A stretch of DNA of 64,000 nucleotides from Thalassotalea fonticola (GTDB taxonomy: Bacteria > Pseudomonadota > Gammaproteobacteria > Enterobacterales > Alteromonadaceae), in contig NZ_CP136600.1 of NCBI RefSeq assembly GCF_032911225.1, positions 2,046,001 through 2,110,000 on the forward strand, given 5' to 3'. The translations under genes and the position numbers were made by a program. This document shows positions 9,025 to 17,630 of this stretch, piece by piece; the stretch's first letter is position 1; each line of letters begins with the position of its first letter. The notes under the pieces are model-generated. The model had not been told where the DNA came from and searched no databases. It worked only from the letters and a program-made list of their open reading frames with translations.

Positions 9025-9732
9025 TTAAATGCTATTCACTTCAAAAGAGGATAGCTCCCTACTTTCTCCAGGCTTTAAATTTTCGTCAAGCGCCAAACTT
9101 CCAATTGATTGACGATGTAATTTCACTACCGGGTTTCTAAAGCGGCCGAACATGCGTTTTATTTGATGATACTTGCCTTCAACCAATTCTACTCTGGCTA
9201 TATGCTCGGACAAAATTTCTAATTTTGCCGGTTTGGTTGTTATATTCTCAAACTCGAAATACATTCCTGTTAAAAATGCCGAGATCATATCGTTAGTAAG
9301 CTTATTCCCTAAAGTAACTTGATAAATTTTTGCTACTTTACTGTTAGGTTTTGACAGCTTTTCTGACCACCTACTGTCATTGGTTAGCAGTAATAATCCC
9401 GATGAGTTTAAATCTAACCGGCCAGCAATGTGCAATGAATGTTTATAGGGAAAGTCGAGTAAATCAATGACGGTTTGATGAATGTCATCTTTAGTGGCGC
9501 TAACTACACCTACAGGCTTGTGTAACATCACATACTTTGCCTGGTTATTTTGAACTATCTCTCCATCAACGGTTATCAGAGAAAATGTATCAATAATCAA
9601 GTCAACATCTAAAGCAAGTTGCTCATCAACAAGTACCCTTTTTTGCGCGAGCAAAAGCCGCACATCTTTGCGCTTAATATTGAACCTTTCACTCAAAAAT
9701 TTATCTAGTCGGCTACGGTTTATCGCCATCAT
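9025..9732 (-). CDS. rsuA: 16S rRNA pseudouridine synthase, RsuA/RluB/E/F family
   Basis: At 235 residues this is the size of RsuA, which makes pseudouridine 516 in 16S rRNA. An S4 RNA-binding domain (residues 1-55: RLDKFLSERFNIKRKDVRLL) precedes the catalytic domain with motif II GRLDLNSSGLLLLTND, where the Asp is the nucleophile, and motif III KYHQIKRMF. Two consecutive ATG codons start the gene; AAGGA lies 3-8 nt upstream, so either may be used. RsuA is the best fit by length and arrangement, but RluE/RluF-type paralogues share these motifs. Confidence 0.8.
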   Translation of the reverse strand: MMAINRSRLDKFLSERFNIKRKDVRLLLAQKRVLVDEQLALDVDLIIDTFSLITVDGEIVQNNQAKYVMLHKPVGVVSATKDDIHQTVIDLLDFPYKHSLHIAGRLDLNSSGLLLLTNDSRWSEKLSKPNSKVAKIYQVTLGNKLTNDMISAFLTGMYFEFENITTKPAKLEILSEHIARVELVEGKYHQIKRMFGRFRNPVVKLHRQSIGSLALDENLKPGESRELSSFEVNSI

Positions 9733-9801
9733 ATTTCCTTAATAGTAATTATCCTTTTAACATCGTAAAATAAGCCGTTTTATTTAATCAACTTAGTATA
9801 T

Positions 9802-10308
9802 ATGAGCAAGCACTTAAAATACCTTTCCGCATATTCTGCAGACATACAGGCACAAGTAAAAACGCTTATCGATGAAAAGCGACTGGCAAATTTTTTGCTA
9901 AACAAATACCCGAATACGCATGGTATTGCTAACGATAATCAGCTGCGTGAATTTGTTCAAGACTTAAAAAATCAATACTTAAAAAAATCAGCACCGTTAA
10001 GTAAAATCACCTTTGATAATAAAATTCATGTGATCAACAACGCTTTGGGCTTACACAGTTACGTTACACGTGTGCAAGGTGGAAAATTAAAGTCGAAGAA
10101 TGAAATTAGAGTCGCCGCGCTTTTTAAGAAAACACCCATTGAGTTTTTATCAATGATCGTCGTGCATGAATTGGCGCATTTAAAAGAAAAAGAACATAAC
10201 AAAGCATTTTATAAATTATGCAACCATATGTTGCCTGACTACCATCAGTTAGAATTTGAACTGCGTTTGTACTTAACTCAAATTGAGTTTATCGGTGATA
10301 TCTATTAA
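9802..10308 (+). CDS. YgjP-like metallopeptidase domain protein
   Basis: The 168-residue protein belongs to the YgjP/DUF45 M48-like group. It has a zinc motif HELAHLKEKEH (His-Glu-x-x-His with a further His), followed by AFYKLCNHMLPDY, the characteristic tail of the family (H-x-F/K-x-x-x-x-x-x-x-P-D-Y/W). No signal peptide is present, so it acts in the cytoplasm. It is divergent from the rsuA-like gene and convergent with fdxA (13 nt apart). Substrate is unknown. Confidence 0.82.
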   Translation: MSKHLKYLSAYSADIQAQVKTLIDEKRLANFLLNKYPNTHGIANDNQLREFVQDLKNQYLKKSAPLSKITFDNKIHVINNALGLHSYVTRVQGGKLKSKNEIRVAALFKKTPIEFLSMIVVHELAHLKEKEHNKAFYKLCNHMLPDYHQLEFELRLYLTQIEFIGDIY

Positions 10309-10321
10309 TTAACCGAAAATT

Positions 10322-10651
10322 TTATTCTTCAATAATTAGATGGTTAATTTTATTTTTCACTCCATCCCATTCTTTTGCATCACTAGGGGGTGCCTTGACC
10401 TCAGTGATCCTAGGCCAAATTTCTGCAAGCTCTGCATTTAACTTGATGAACTCTTTTTGATCCTCTGGTACTTCATCTTCTTGGAATATTGCCCCAGCAG
10501 GACATTCAACCGGGCACAAATCACAATCGATGCAGTCATCAGGGCTTATTACTAAAAAGTTAGGCCCTTCATAAAAGGCATCCGCAGGACATACTGCTAC
10601 GCAATCGGTGTATTTGCATTTAATACAATTGTCGGTAACAACAAAAGCCAT
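10322..10651 (-). CDS. fdxA: Seven-iron ferredoxin FdxA
   Basis: This 109-residue ferredoxin has two cluster motifs within its first 60 residues: [14 protein letters not shown], which provides ligands typical of a 3Fe-4S site, and [12 protein letters not shown] for a 4Fe-4S site. A long C-terminal extension (about 45 residues) is typical of the Azotobacter FdI/FdxA group. It is a small soluble electron carrier. It stands alone in its transcription unit; the redox partner is not indicated by the neighbours. Confidence 0.9.
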   Translation of the reverse strand: MAFVVTDNCIKCKYTDCVAVCPADAFYEGPNFLVISPDDCIDCDLCPVECPAGAIFQEDEVPEDQKEFIKLNAELAEIWPRITEVKAPPSDAKEWDGVKNKINHLIIEE

Positions 10652-10820
10652 AGAGTTCTCTTAGAAAGTGTAAAGCAATTTATTGGCCTGATCATACCTT
10701 GCTTGGCAACAATTTCAATATCTTGTTTGTCACAACGCCAGCTTAAGGTAAAATAGCAGCTATAATTATGCACTTGCTAAATATTCACCTAATTTCAGCC
10801 TTTATTTGGAATAACCATTA

Positions 10821-12434
10821 ATGATCCGTCTTACCGACATAAAATTAGATTTAAACCATCAAGCACATGAACTGCAAGATGCCATTCTTGAACGTTTGCA
10901 GATCAGTGAAGAGCAACTTGTAAATTTCTCAATGTTTAAACGTGGTTATGATGCACGTCGAAAAAATGCCATCGTATTGATTTATACCTTGGATGTAGAC
11001 ACTAAAGTAAACACTGAGCTATTAGCTAAATTTTCAAATGTCAGTAACATTAAAGAAACGCCTGATACTAGTTATAAATTTGTTGCACAGGCGCCAGATA
11101 ATTTGCCGCAACGCCCTGTAGTAATTGGTATGGGGCCATGTGGATTATTTGTTGGTTTAGTGTTAGCACAAATGGGCTTTAAACCTATCATTTTAGAGCG
11201 CGGTAAAGAAGTTCGTGAGCGCACTAAAGACACCTTTGGCTTTTGGCGTAAAAAAATATTAAACACAGAATCCAATGTGCAATTTGGTGAAGGTGGTGCC
11301 GGTACATTTTCAGACGGCAAACTTTATAGCCAAGTAAAAGATCCTAAGCACTATTCACGAAAAGTATTACATGAATTTGTGAACGCCGGCGCACCGGAAG
11401 AAATTTTATACGTAAGCAAGCCACACATTGGTACTTTTAAACTAGTGACCATGGTTGAGCAAATGCGTGCAAAAATTCACGAACTGGGCGGCGAAGTACG
11501 CTTTAGTCAACGCGTTGATGATATTGAAATTGCAAATGAGCAAGTGCAAAGCTTAACGCTTGCCACAGGTGAAAAAATAGAGACTAATTATATTGCCTTG
11601 GCAATTGGTCACAGCGCCCGTGATACCTTTAAAATGTTGTTTAATAAAGGCGTTTACATTAAAGCTAAACCTTTTTCCGTTGGCTTTCGTATCGAGCATG
11701 AGCAATCAGTAATCGATGATGCCCGCTTCGGTAAAAACGCCGGCCACCCTATTTTAGGTGCAGCGGATTATAAACTTGTGCACCATTGTAAAAATGGTCG
11801 TTCGGTTTATAGTTTTTGTATGTGCCCTGGCGGCACCGTAGTTGCGGCAGCATCAGAAGAAGGTCGTTTGGTAACCAACGGAATGAGCCAATATTCACGA
11901 CATGAGCGTAATGCTAATAGTGCTATTGTGGTAGGCATATCTCCTGAAGATTACCCTGGTGATGTGTTAGCCGGCATTGAATTTCAACGTCGCCTTGAAG
12001 AAACTGCATTTAAATTAGGCGGAGCAAGTTATGATGCGCCTACACAATTAGTTGGCGACTTTTTAGCTGGCCGCGCAAGCGGTGAACATGGTGACGTTGT
12101 GCCATCATATAAACCTGGCGTTACCTATTGTGATTTAAGTGAAACCCTACCGCAGTATGCTATTGATGCTATTCGTGAAGCAATTCCTGCCTTTGAGCGT
12201 AAAATTAAAGGCTTCTCAATGAAGGACGCAACCCTTACCGCGGTTGAAACCCGTACCTCATCGCCAATTCAAATAACTCGAGATAAAGAACTATTAACTA
12301 GCCTTAATACGAAAGGCCTTTATCCTGCGGGAGAAGGTGCTGGTTATGCGGGCGGTATATTATCGGCTGGTATTGATGGTATTAAAGTTGCGGAAGCAAT
12401 GGCGATAGCTATGATGAAAAACTTTCAACAGTAA
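10821..12434 (+). CDS. FAD-dependent oxidoreductase (COG2509-type)
   Basis: The 537-residue protein has an N-terminal ferredoxin-like domain (about 1-90), then a Rossmann dinucleotide-binding motif (PVVIGMGPCGLFVGLVLAQM, about residue 96) and the internal FGEGGAGTFSDGKL motif of the uncharacterised FAD-dependent dehydrogenases. The C-terminal GLYPAGEGAGYAGGILSAG closes the FAD site. Known members have no settled reaction. It is monocistronic, with a TATAAT-like -10 near 10760 and a hairpin terminator downstream. Confidence 0.85.
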   Translation: MIRLTDIKLDLNHQAHELQDAILERLQISEEQLVNFSMFKRGYDARRKNAIVLIYTLDVDTKVNTELLAKFSNVSNIKETPDTSYKFVAQAPDNLPQRPVVIGMGPCGLFVGLVLAQMGFKPIILERGKEVRERTKDTFGFWRKKILNTESNVQFGEGGAGTFSDGKLYSQVKDPKHYSRKVLHEFVNAGAPEEILYVSKPHIGTFKLVTMVEQMRAKIHELGGEVRFSQRVDDIEIANEQVQSLTLATGEKIETNYIALAIGHSARDTFKMLFNKGVYIKAKPFSVGFRIEHEQSVIDDARFGKNAGHPILGAADYKLVHHCKNGRSVYSFCMCPGGTVVAAASEEGRLVTNGMSQYSRHERNANSAIVVGISPEDYPGDVLAGIEFQRRLEETAFKLGGASYDAPTQLVGDFLAGRASGEHGDVVPSYKPGVTYCDLSETLPQYAIDAIREAIPAFERKIKGFSMKDATLTAVETRTSSPIQITRDKELLTSLNTKGLYPAGEGAGYAGGILSAGIDGIKVAEAMAIAMMKNFQQ

Positions 12435-12456
12435 AGCTGAAGCCTCTAGAAAGAAT

Positions 12457-12483
12457 AAGCCGAACGGTAACGTTCGGCTTTCA
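12457..12483. terminator. Hairpin terminator between convergent genes
   Basis: AAGCCGAACG and CGTTCGGCTT form a perfect 10-bp stem with loop GTAA. The T-run is short, so efficiency is uncertain. The stem shares the AAGCCGAAC core with the terminator at 8984. Confidence 0.65.
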
Positions 12484-12508
12484 TGTTTTTATTGCTCAAA
12501 CAGTAAAT

Positions 12509-13126
12509 TTACTTATTTTGTAAATAAATAGAATTCACTTCTGCGCCATCGGCAGTTTCAGCTTCATCAGTTCCTTCAGCAGAGTCTTGCTTATCAGCTT
12601 TAGTTTTACTTTTCGCCTTTGCCTTATTCTTCGCTTCTTCTTCAGCAAGTTCGGCTTCTTCAAGGTCGAGTTCAAAATCAAATTTCAATCGAGCAGGTTT
12701 ATCAGACAACTCTTGCTCAGAATCATCACTTTCCAATTGTTCCAGCTCTTGCAGATCGCTAATAGCCTTTTCTTGCTCTACATCACTTAAGGTAAATGAC
12801 TGTTCGCTTTCTTCAGTATTTTCGCTGTCAGCCGTTTCTTCGTTTGCTAACGCTGCTTTTGCTGCGGCAAGCTCGGCTTTTTTTAATTTATCTTTATATT
12901 GTTCAGCTCGGTCTTCATCATGACGCTTATTACGAGCAACATGATTAGCTAACACTTGTTTCAGTTCATTTTCAGCCCAAACAACACCTTCAGCTTCGCT
13001 GGCAAAACCAGTTTGACGTTTTGACACAACTTTCTTTTTCGACGTTGCTTGGCGCTGAATTTCAGCAGTCCAAGTACTGTTACGTTTTTCAACTACTCGA
13101 AATGTATATTTTGGCGCTTTACTCAT
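12509..13126 (-). CDS. DUF3622 protein with long charged tail
   Basis: The first 65 residues are a DUF3622 domain (FRVVEKRNSTWTAEIQRQAT, then SKKKVVSKRQTGFASEAEG), a small domain of unknown function found in marine gammaproteobacteria. The remaining 140 residues are a low-complexity Glu/Ala/Lys tail predicted to be helical or disordered. It lies 22 nt after a shorter paralogue on the same strand, evidently a tandem duplication in which this copy gained the tail. Function is unknown. Confidence 0.8.
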   Translation of the reverse strand: MSKAPKYTFRVVEKRNSTWTAEIQRQATSKKKVVSKRQTGFASEAEGVVWAENELKQVLANHVARNKRHDEDRAEQYKDKLKKAELAAAKAALANEETADSENTEESEQSFTLSDVEQEKAISDLQELEQLESDDSEQELSDKPARLKFDFELDLEEAELAEEEAKNKAKAKSKTKADKQDSAEGTDEAETADGAEVNSIYLQNK

Positions 13127-13148
13127 GAAAAATCCTAATTGTTAAGTT

Positions 13149-13514
13149 CTAGTCTTGCTCAGCTTCATCGCTGTCATCGAACATTGGCATTTCTAAACCA
13201 AGCGCTCGAGCACGCGCTTTTTCTTTACGTTCAAATTTTGCGTCATCTTGCTTTTGAGCAAGAATATCAGCTTTTTCATCACGAATTGAACGCTGTTCGC
13301 CGTGGCGTTTATTACTGGTTTGCTGCGCGCTAATAAAAGTAGCAAGCTCTTGTTCTGCCCAGGTAGTCGCTTCAGATTCGCTTGCAAAACCATCTTGTTG
13401 TTTCGAAACCACTTTTTTCTTGGAAGTGATTTGACGCTCTATTTTCGCACACCAAGTACTGTCGTTTTGCTCAACAACACTAACACTATATTTTTGACTC
13501 TTTGCCATGATCAA
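13149..13514 (-). CDS. DUF3622 protein (short paralogue)
   Basis: At 121 residues this is a minimal DUF3622 protein (YSVSVVEQNDSTWCAKIERQ, then ITSKKKVVSKQQDGFASESE) with a short charged C-terminus. It aligns with the N-terminus of the next gene over about 75 residues, including the SKKKVVSK and GFASE blocks. It is the first gene of the pair. Function is unknown; both are probably cytoplasmic. Confidence 0.8.
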   Translation of the reverse strand: MIMAKSQKYSVSVVEQNDSTWCAKIERQITSKKKVVSKQQDGFASESEATTWAEQELATFISAQQTSNKRHGEQRSIRDEKADILAQKQDDAKFERKEKARARALGLEMPMFDDSDEAEQD

Positions 13515-13716
13515 CCTTACAAAAACCTGTTAAATTCTAGTTTAGGAGCCTTTGCCCCATAATGCCCGCTATTCTACGCTTTTATTCATCACTTCACAGT
13601 AATAAAAATGTATTTTTACCTGCTACAGCAAGTTTAAATTTTCCACAGCGGGGGATTTTCAGTATACTGCGCGCCTTTCAAGTCTTTTGCTTGCTAGCAA
13701 TTATGGAATTACGACA

Positions 13717-14235
13717 ATGCGCTTATTAAGAACAACCACACATCCAGACATTAACAACTTGTGTGGTCGTAGTTTTCATCGTCAAGCCGCACGCGGCATA
13801 ATTTTAAATGGCGAAGATATCTTATTGCTTTATACCGAGCGTTATCATGATTATACCTTACCCGGAGGCGGTATAGATGAGGGCGAAGATCTTGAACAAG
13901 GTTTAATACGTGAATTAATGGAAGAAACCGGCGCGGCTAATGTTCGTAACATTAAAGTCTTTGGTCGTTATGAAGAGTTTCGACCTTGGTACAAAGACGA
14001 CTTTGATATTATGCATATGGAATCATTTTGTTTTACCTGCAGCATTGACAATAAATTAGGCGCTACCCAGTTTGAAGCGCATGAAATTCAAAATGGTATG
14101 CAACCTGTTTGGAAAAACATTTACCATGCAATAGAGCACAATGAACACACAATGGCTAATAGTGATAAAAAGGGAATGTCGATTGAACGAGAAACGTTTT
14201 TATTAAAGCTTATCGTTAAAGAGTTGCTAAATTAA
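13717..14235 (+). CDS. NUDIX hydrolase
   Basis: The Nudix box is present as GGGIDEGEDLEQGLIRELMEETGA at about residues 50-73: the GX5EX7REUXEEXGU pattern is satisfied, with REL-x-EE-x-G intact for metal binding. The protein is 172 residues when started at ATG 13717; the open frame reaches a TTG at 13687, which gives an unlikely extra 10 residues. It would hydrolyse a nucleoside diphosphate derivative; the substrate cannot be told from the sequence. It is monocistronic, followed by a short ATACCGGT/ACCGGTAT hairpin. Confidence 0.87.
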   Translation: MRLLRTTTHPDINNLCGRSFHRQAARGIILNGEDILLLYTERYHDYTLPGGGIDEGEDLEQGLIRELMEETGAANVRNIKVFGRYEEFRPWYKDDFDIMHMESFCFTCSIDNKLGATQFEAHEIQNGMQPVWKNIYHAIEHNEHTMANSDKKGMSIERETFLLKLIVKELLN

Positions 14236-14238
14236 TAG

Positions 14239-14257
14239 ATACCGGTTTCACCGGTAT
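14239..14257. terminator. Short hairpin after the NUDIX gene
   Basis: ATACCGGT and ACCGGTAT form a perfect 8-bp stem with a TTC loop 3 nt after the stop codon. There is no T-run, so it may be a REP-like remnant instead of a true terminator. Confidence 0.4.
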
Positions 14258-14313
14258 GACGAGTCTAGGTAGTTTTCAGCTGTATGGCTGGTTATTGTAG
14301 TTAGTCTAAATTG

Positions 14314-14646
14314 CTAGCCACAACATTTTTTGTATTTTTTACCACTGCCGCATGAACAAGGCTCATTACGGTTCGGGGTCTTGTCAAACGTAGTCGTGCT
14401 TGGTTTGTTTAGTATAGTGTTAAGTTCATTGATATTTTCATCGACGGAGCTATCTACGGTGATATCGGCAAATAGCTCATTGTCGGCAACTAACGTCTCT
14501 ACTTCTAGTTTTCTTGCTACGCTAGTAACCACTAGCGTCAACGGATTTTTCTCGGTACCAAGCTTAACGATACGTTTAGTGTTATAACCTGTTTTTACGT
14601 GGTTTACTCTGGTATGGATACGCCCTTTGTAATACAGATCGTGCAT
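14314..14646 (-). CDS. SEC-C metal-binding protein (PBPRA1643-like)
   Basis: The 110-residue protein ends with a complete SEC-C zinc motif, NEPCSCGSGKKYKKCCG, preceded by a small domain beginning YYKGRIHTRVNHVKTGYNTKR. This layout matches the small PBPRA1643-type SWIM/SEC-C family of Vibrionales and Alteromonadales. The zinc knuckle suggests contact with a protein or nucleic acid. Function is unknown. It is alone in its unit. Confidence 0.78.
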   Translation of the reverse strand: MHDLYYKGRIHTRVNHVKTGYNTKRIVKLGTEKNPLTLVVTSVARKLEVETLVADNELFADITVDSSVDENINELNTILNKPSTTTFDKTPNRNEPCSCGSGKKYKKCCG

Positions 14647-14805
14647 GATGAACTCCGTTAAATTGAATACTAAAAATTGGCGCGCATATTAACAGCTATT
14701 GAGCGCAACTGTTAGTTAATAATGACATTTTCATAGTCACACATAGACCCTGAAATGAATTCAGGGTGACATTTGATAGTTACACAGAGTGTAAGCTAGA
14801 AAATG

Positions 14806-15150
14806 TCATTTCTTCAACATCGACTTTAGATCTGCGAATGGGTTATAGGTGGCAGAATCTTGATTGTTATCGCCAGCTTTTACTTCACGGCTGTATTGGT
14901 CTTGGTCAGTATACTTAGCATGTTCGTTGTCATGGCAATATATACACAATAGCTCCCAGTTACTGCCGTCATTTGGGTTATTTGTATGGTCATGATCGAT
15001 ATGATGTACAGTCAACTCTCTAATGTTTGAATATTCAAACTCACGTGCACAGCGACCACATACCCAAGGAAATAACTTTAACGCACGGTCACGATAGCCC
15101 TGCTCTTTACTTTTATAATTAGCACTGGTGCCAAATCTATCTGAAGACAT
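14806..15150 (-). CDS. yajD: HNH nuclease family protein YajD
   Basis: This is a 114-residue HNH endonuclease-fold protein. CGRCAREF and CIYCHDNEH supply two CxxC pairs for a structural zinc, and TVHHIDHDHTNNPNDG followed by SNWELLCIYCH is the HNH core (His-His ... Asn ... His). Length and motifs match E. coli YajD. It may be a nicking or housekeeping nuclease; the role is not established. Confidence 0.85.
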   Translation of the reverse strand: MSSDRFGTSANYKSKEQGYRDRALKLFPWVCGRCAREFEYSNIRELTVHHIDHDHTNNPNDGSNWELLCIYCHDNEHAKYTDQDQYSREVKAGDNNQDSATYNPFADLKSMLKK

Positions 15151-15239
15151 ACTTATCTCTTTATTAATTTTGTATTTTTATTAAAGCAGAAAAATCATAT
15201 AATCACCGTATCAATAATTATATTTATCTGAACTAAAAA

Positions 15240-15710
15240 ATGACTTACATACCACTAGACGATATTAAACACGCTTGGGTGTTTCGTTTTAAAAATTTGC
15301 CTATTAGCGAGCAAGACTTAAAAAACATTAAAGCCATGTCACCAGCTCGTTCTAGTGCTTTATGGGCACAGTTTATCAGTAAACAAGTTGATCATCCCGA
15401 CTTTTTCAAAGAAGGCGACTGGCCCTTTAATGATGCAAGCTGGATTGACAAGGCCATGTGGGAAAAAGCTTGGGAAGGCGAAAACCCAGATTTACCAGAA
15501 TTAATTAGCGAACATTTAAACTGGCAAAACAATACCACAGTATATTACTGTAACAGTAAAAAGCAGGTACTTGAAACTACCTGGGCGGTATTTAAACGCT
15601 GCTGGAAAAACTTTTTAATGATGGACGATGGGCCAATACTTATCGGTAAAAAACGTTCAGAAGTGGTGCAGTTTTTATCTGATGGAACATTTAAAATTGG
15701 CCACAAGTAA
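15240..15710 (+). CDS. DUF2947 family protein
   Basis: The 156-residue soluble protein starts YIPLDDIKHAWVFRFKNLPI and has the Trp-rich body (WEKAWEGENP, then VYYCNSKKQVLETTWAVFKR) that I associate with the DUF2947 family of marine gammaproteobacteria. Function is unknown. Its last 29 nt overlap the probable start of rlmF in another frame, so the two are likely co-transcribed and coupled. Confidence 0.7.
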   Translation: MTYIPLDDIKHAWVFRFKNLPISEQDLKNIKAMSPARSSALWAQFISKQVDHPDFFKEGDWPFNDASWIDKAMWEKAWEGENPDLPELISEHLNWQNNTTVYYCNSKKQVLETTWAVFKRCWKNFLMMDDGPILIGKKRSEVVQFLSDGTFKIGHK

Positions 15711-16647
15711 AAAAAGTAATATGCATGCTCGTAACCGTCATAATGATGGCTATGACTTTGTTGAGTTAGGTAGCACTTACCCTGCGCTTAATCCGTTTAT
15801 TCATACCAATAAGTATCAAAATCTTAGTATTGATTTTTCTGATGCTAATGCGGTTAAAACATTAAATGCGGCACTTCTTGCTCATCATTACCAAATACAA
15901 CGTTGGGATATTCCCGATGGATTTTTATGCCCGCCTATTCCCGGCAGAGTGGACTACATTCATTACTTAGCCGATTTACTTAAAGCCACTAATAACAATA
16001 AAATTCCCCATGGGAAAAAAGTTCAGGTGTTAGATATTGGCACCGGTGCCAGTTGTATTTACCCAATTCTGGGCCAGCGGCAAAATGGCTGGCAATTTGT
16101 CGCCAGCGATATTGACCCCTTATCGATTTCAGCGGCAAAGCAAAATATTGCTAACAATGAGAATCTACACGGCGCTATCGAATGTCGCTTTCAAGAAAAT
16201 ACTAATAATATCTTTACCAATATTATTAAAGAAAATGAACGCTTTGCTTTAACCATGTGCAACCCACCTTTTCATGCTTCTCTAGAGGAAGCTACAAAAG
16301 GAAGTGAACAGAAATGGCAAAACCTTAATAAAGCAGCAACTAACCCAGCATCAGTTAATTTAAATTTTGGTGGACAAAAAGCAGAGTTATGGTGCTCAGG
16401 CGGCGAGCTAAGGTTTATTCGCAATATGATCATCGAGAGTAAACAATATCCACAACAAGTACTTTGGTTTAGTTGTCTAGTCTCGAAAAGCGATAATATT
16501 AAACCGTTAAAATCAGCACTGAATAAGTCGAAAGCGAAACAAGTACGAGTAATTAAAATGGCGCAAGGCAATAAAATAAGCCGATTTATTGTCTGGAGTT
16601 TTTTATCTACTCAGCAACAACAAGACTGGTGCGCTGAGCACTTTTAG
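15682..16647 (+). CDS. rlmF: 23S rRNA (adenine-1618-N6)-methyltransferase RlmF
   Basis: RlmF methylates A1618 of 23S rRNA. The N-terminal block MHARNRHNDGYDFVELG and the segment SIDFSDANAVKTLNAALLAH are diagnostic; the SAM site is VLDIGTGASCIYP and the catalytic motif is MCNPPFHAS (the N-P-P-F of N6-adenine methyltransferases). Three starts are possible: ATG 15628 (long), ATG 15682 (321 residues, gives the usual short lead before the RNRH block) and ATG 15721. I prefer 15682, which overlaps the DUF2947 gene by 29 nt. Confidence 0.9.
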   Translation: MEHLKLATSKKSNMHARNRHNDGYDFVELGSTYPALNPFIHTNKYQNLSIDFSDANAVKTLNAALLAHHYQIQRWDIPDGFLCPPIPGRVDYIHYLADLLKATNNNKIPHGKKVQVLDIGTGASCIYPILGQRQNGWQFVASDIDPLSISAAKQNIANNENLHGAIECRFQENTNNIFTNIIKENERFALTMCNPPFHASLEEATKGSEQKWQNLNKAATNPASVNLNFGGQKAELWCSGGELRFIRNMIIESKQYPQQVLWFSCLVSKSDNIKPLKSALNKSKAKQVRVIKMAQGNKISRFIVWSFLSTQQQQDWCAEHF

Positions 16648-16661
16648 CTAAAGCTGAGACG

Positions 16662-17546
16662 TTAATATTCTTTTAACCAATCGGCTACTACTGGAAAGTG
16701 GTCATTTATAGCATGTGAACTGGTTAATATATCGATATGGCCATAATCAATTGCGTTACCATTGCGTTTTGCTAATAAAGAAAATTTTGCATTCGTGTTT
16801 TTAGACTCTTCTATAAAGTGCTTCACATCGACTTGGTTACCTAAAATAGAGTCTTTTATACCGGTAATATGCCAAGTCGGCGGCCAAACTATTTCACCAG
16901 CGGCAGATTGATAATCAAAACCATCGAAAGGGTCGTGCCATGGGCCTTTATTAACCCAGGTAATGCTATGAGCTAGTGATTGCTTGGTTTCATTATCAGC
17001 GCCAATTTTATACTTAACGGCATCCAAAAAGCCTTTACGCTTAGCCAGTTTTGGCGCAATACGATTATAGAATAAATCAACCTTTAAATATTTTTCAAAG
17101 CCGCCGATAGTGATCATTCGTTTAGTACCAAAGCATAAGTTACTGCGTACTTTTGTAAGGTGTTCACTGTGTCTGGCTAATACGCTGGCAACCAGTACAC
17201 CGCCCCACGAATGGGAAATCAAATGCATAGCTTGACCTGTTTTATTAAATACATAGTCAATTAATAGTGGGATATCATGAGTAATGGCTTCATATTGGCC
17301 GTAATCAGATTCAGCATTTATTAGCGGTGTACTTAAGCCTCTGCCGCGCAAATCCATCACATATACATCAAAGCCTTGTTCGGCTAGGTAACACCCTAAT
17401 CCTTTACCTTGCTCGGTATAAAAGATACGGCCATTTTCGACAACGCCATGCACCATTAAAATAGGGACGCCTCCGGCATTGTTATAGATATGTTTTAAAT
17501 GTAATTGATGACCTTGATCTTCAATAAAAATTGATTCTTGCTGCAT
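16662..17546 (-). CDS. Alpha/beta hydrolase
   Basis: This 294-residue alpha/beta-hydrolase has an oxyanion segment (ILMVHGVVENGRIF), the nucleophile elbow ISHSWGG (Ser at about residue 109) in place of the commoner GHSMGG, and a C-terminal catalytic His in DYGHIDIL. It lacks a signal peptide. The Trp after the nucleophile and the LRGRGLSTPL loop suggest lipase/esterase-like activity on a small ester, but the substrate is open. Confidence 0.82.
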   Translation of the reverse strand: MQQESIFIEDQGHQLHLKHIYNNAGGVPILMVHGVVENGRIFYTEQGKGLGCYLAEQGFDVYVMDLRGRGLSTPLINAESDYGQYEAITHDIPLLIDYVFNKTGQAMHLISHSWGGVLVASVLARHSEHLTKVRSNLCFGTKRMITIGGFEKYLKVDLFYNRIAPKLAKRKGFLDAVKYKIGADNETKQSLAHSITWVNKGPWHDPFDGFDYQSAAGEIVWPPTWHITGIKDSILGNQVDVKHFIEESKNTNAKFSLLAKRNGNAIDYGHIDILTSSHAINDHFPVVADWLKEY

Positions 17547-17630
17547 GATTTTAGTTGTTACCTCGCAATCTGGTATGACCAGACAATATACGGCGTTATG
17601 TTTGCAAGTGCAAGGGGGGAGGAATGACTT

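Noticed and set aside
14744..14773. Additional full copy of the 48-bp element
   Set aside because: TAGACCCTGAAATGAATTCAGGG matches only one end of the element with changes; treated as a relic and not annotated as a copy.
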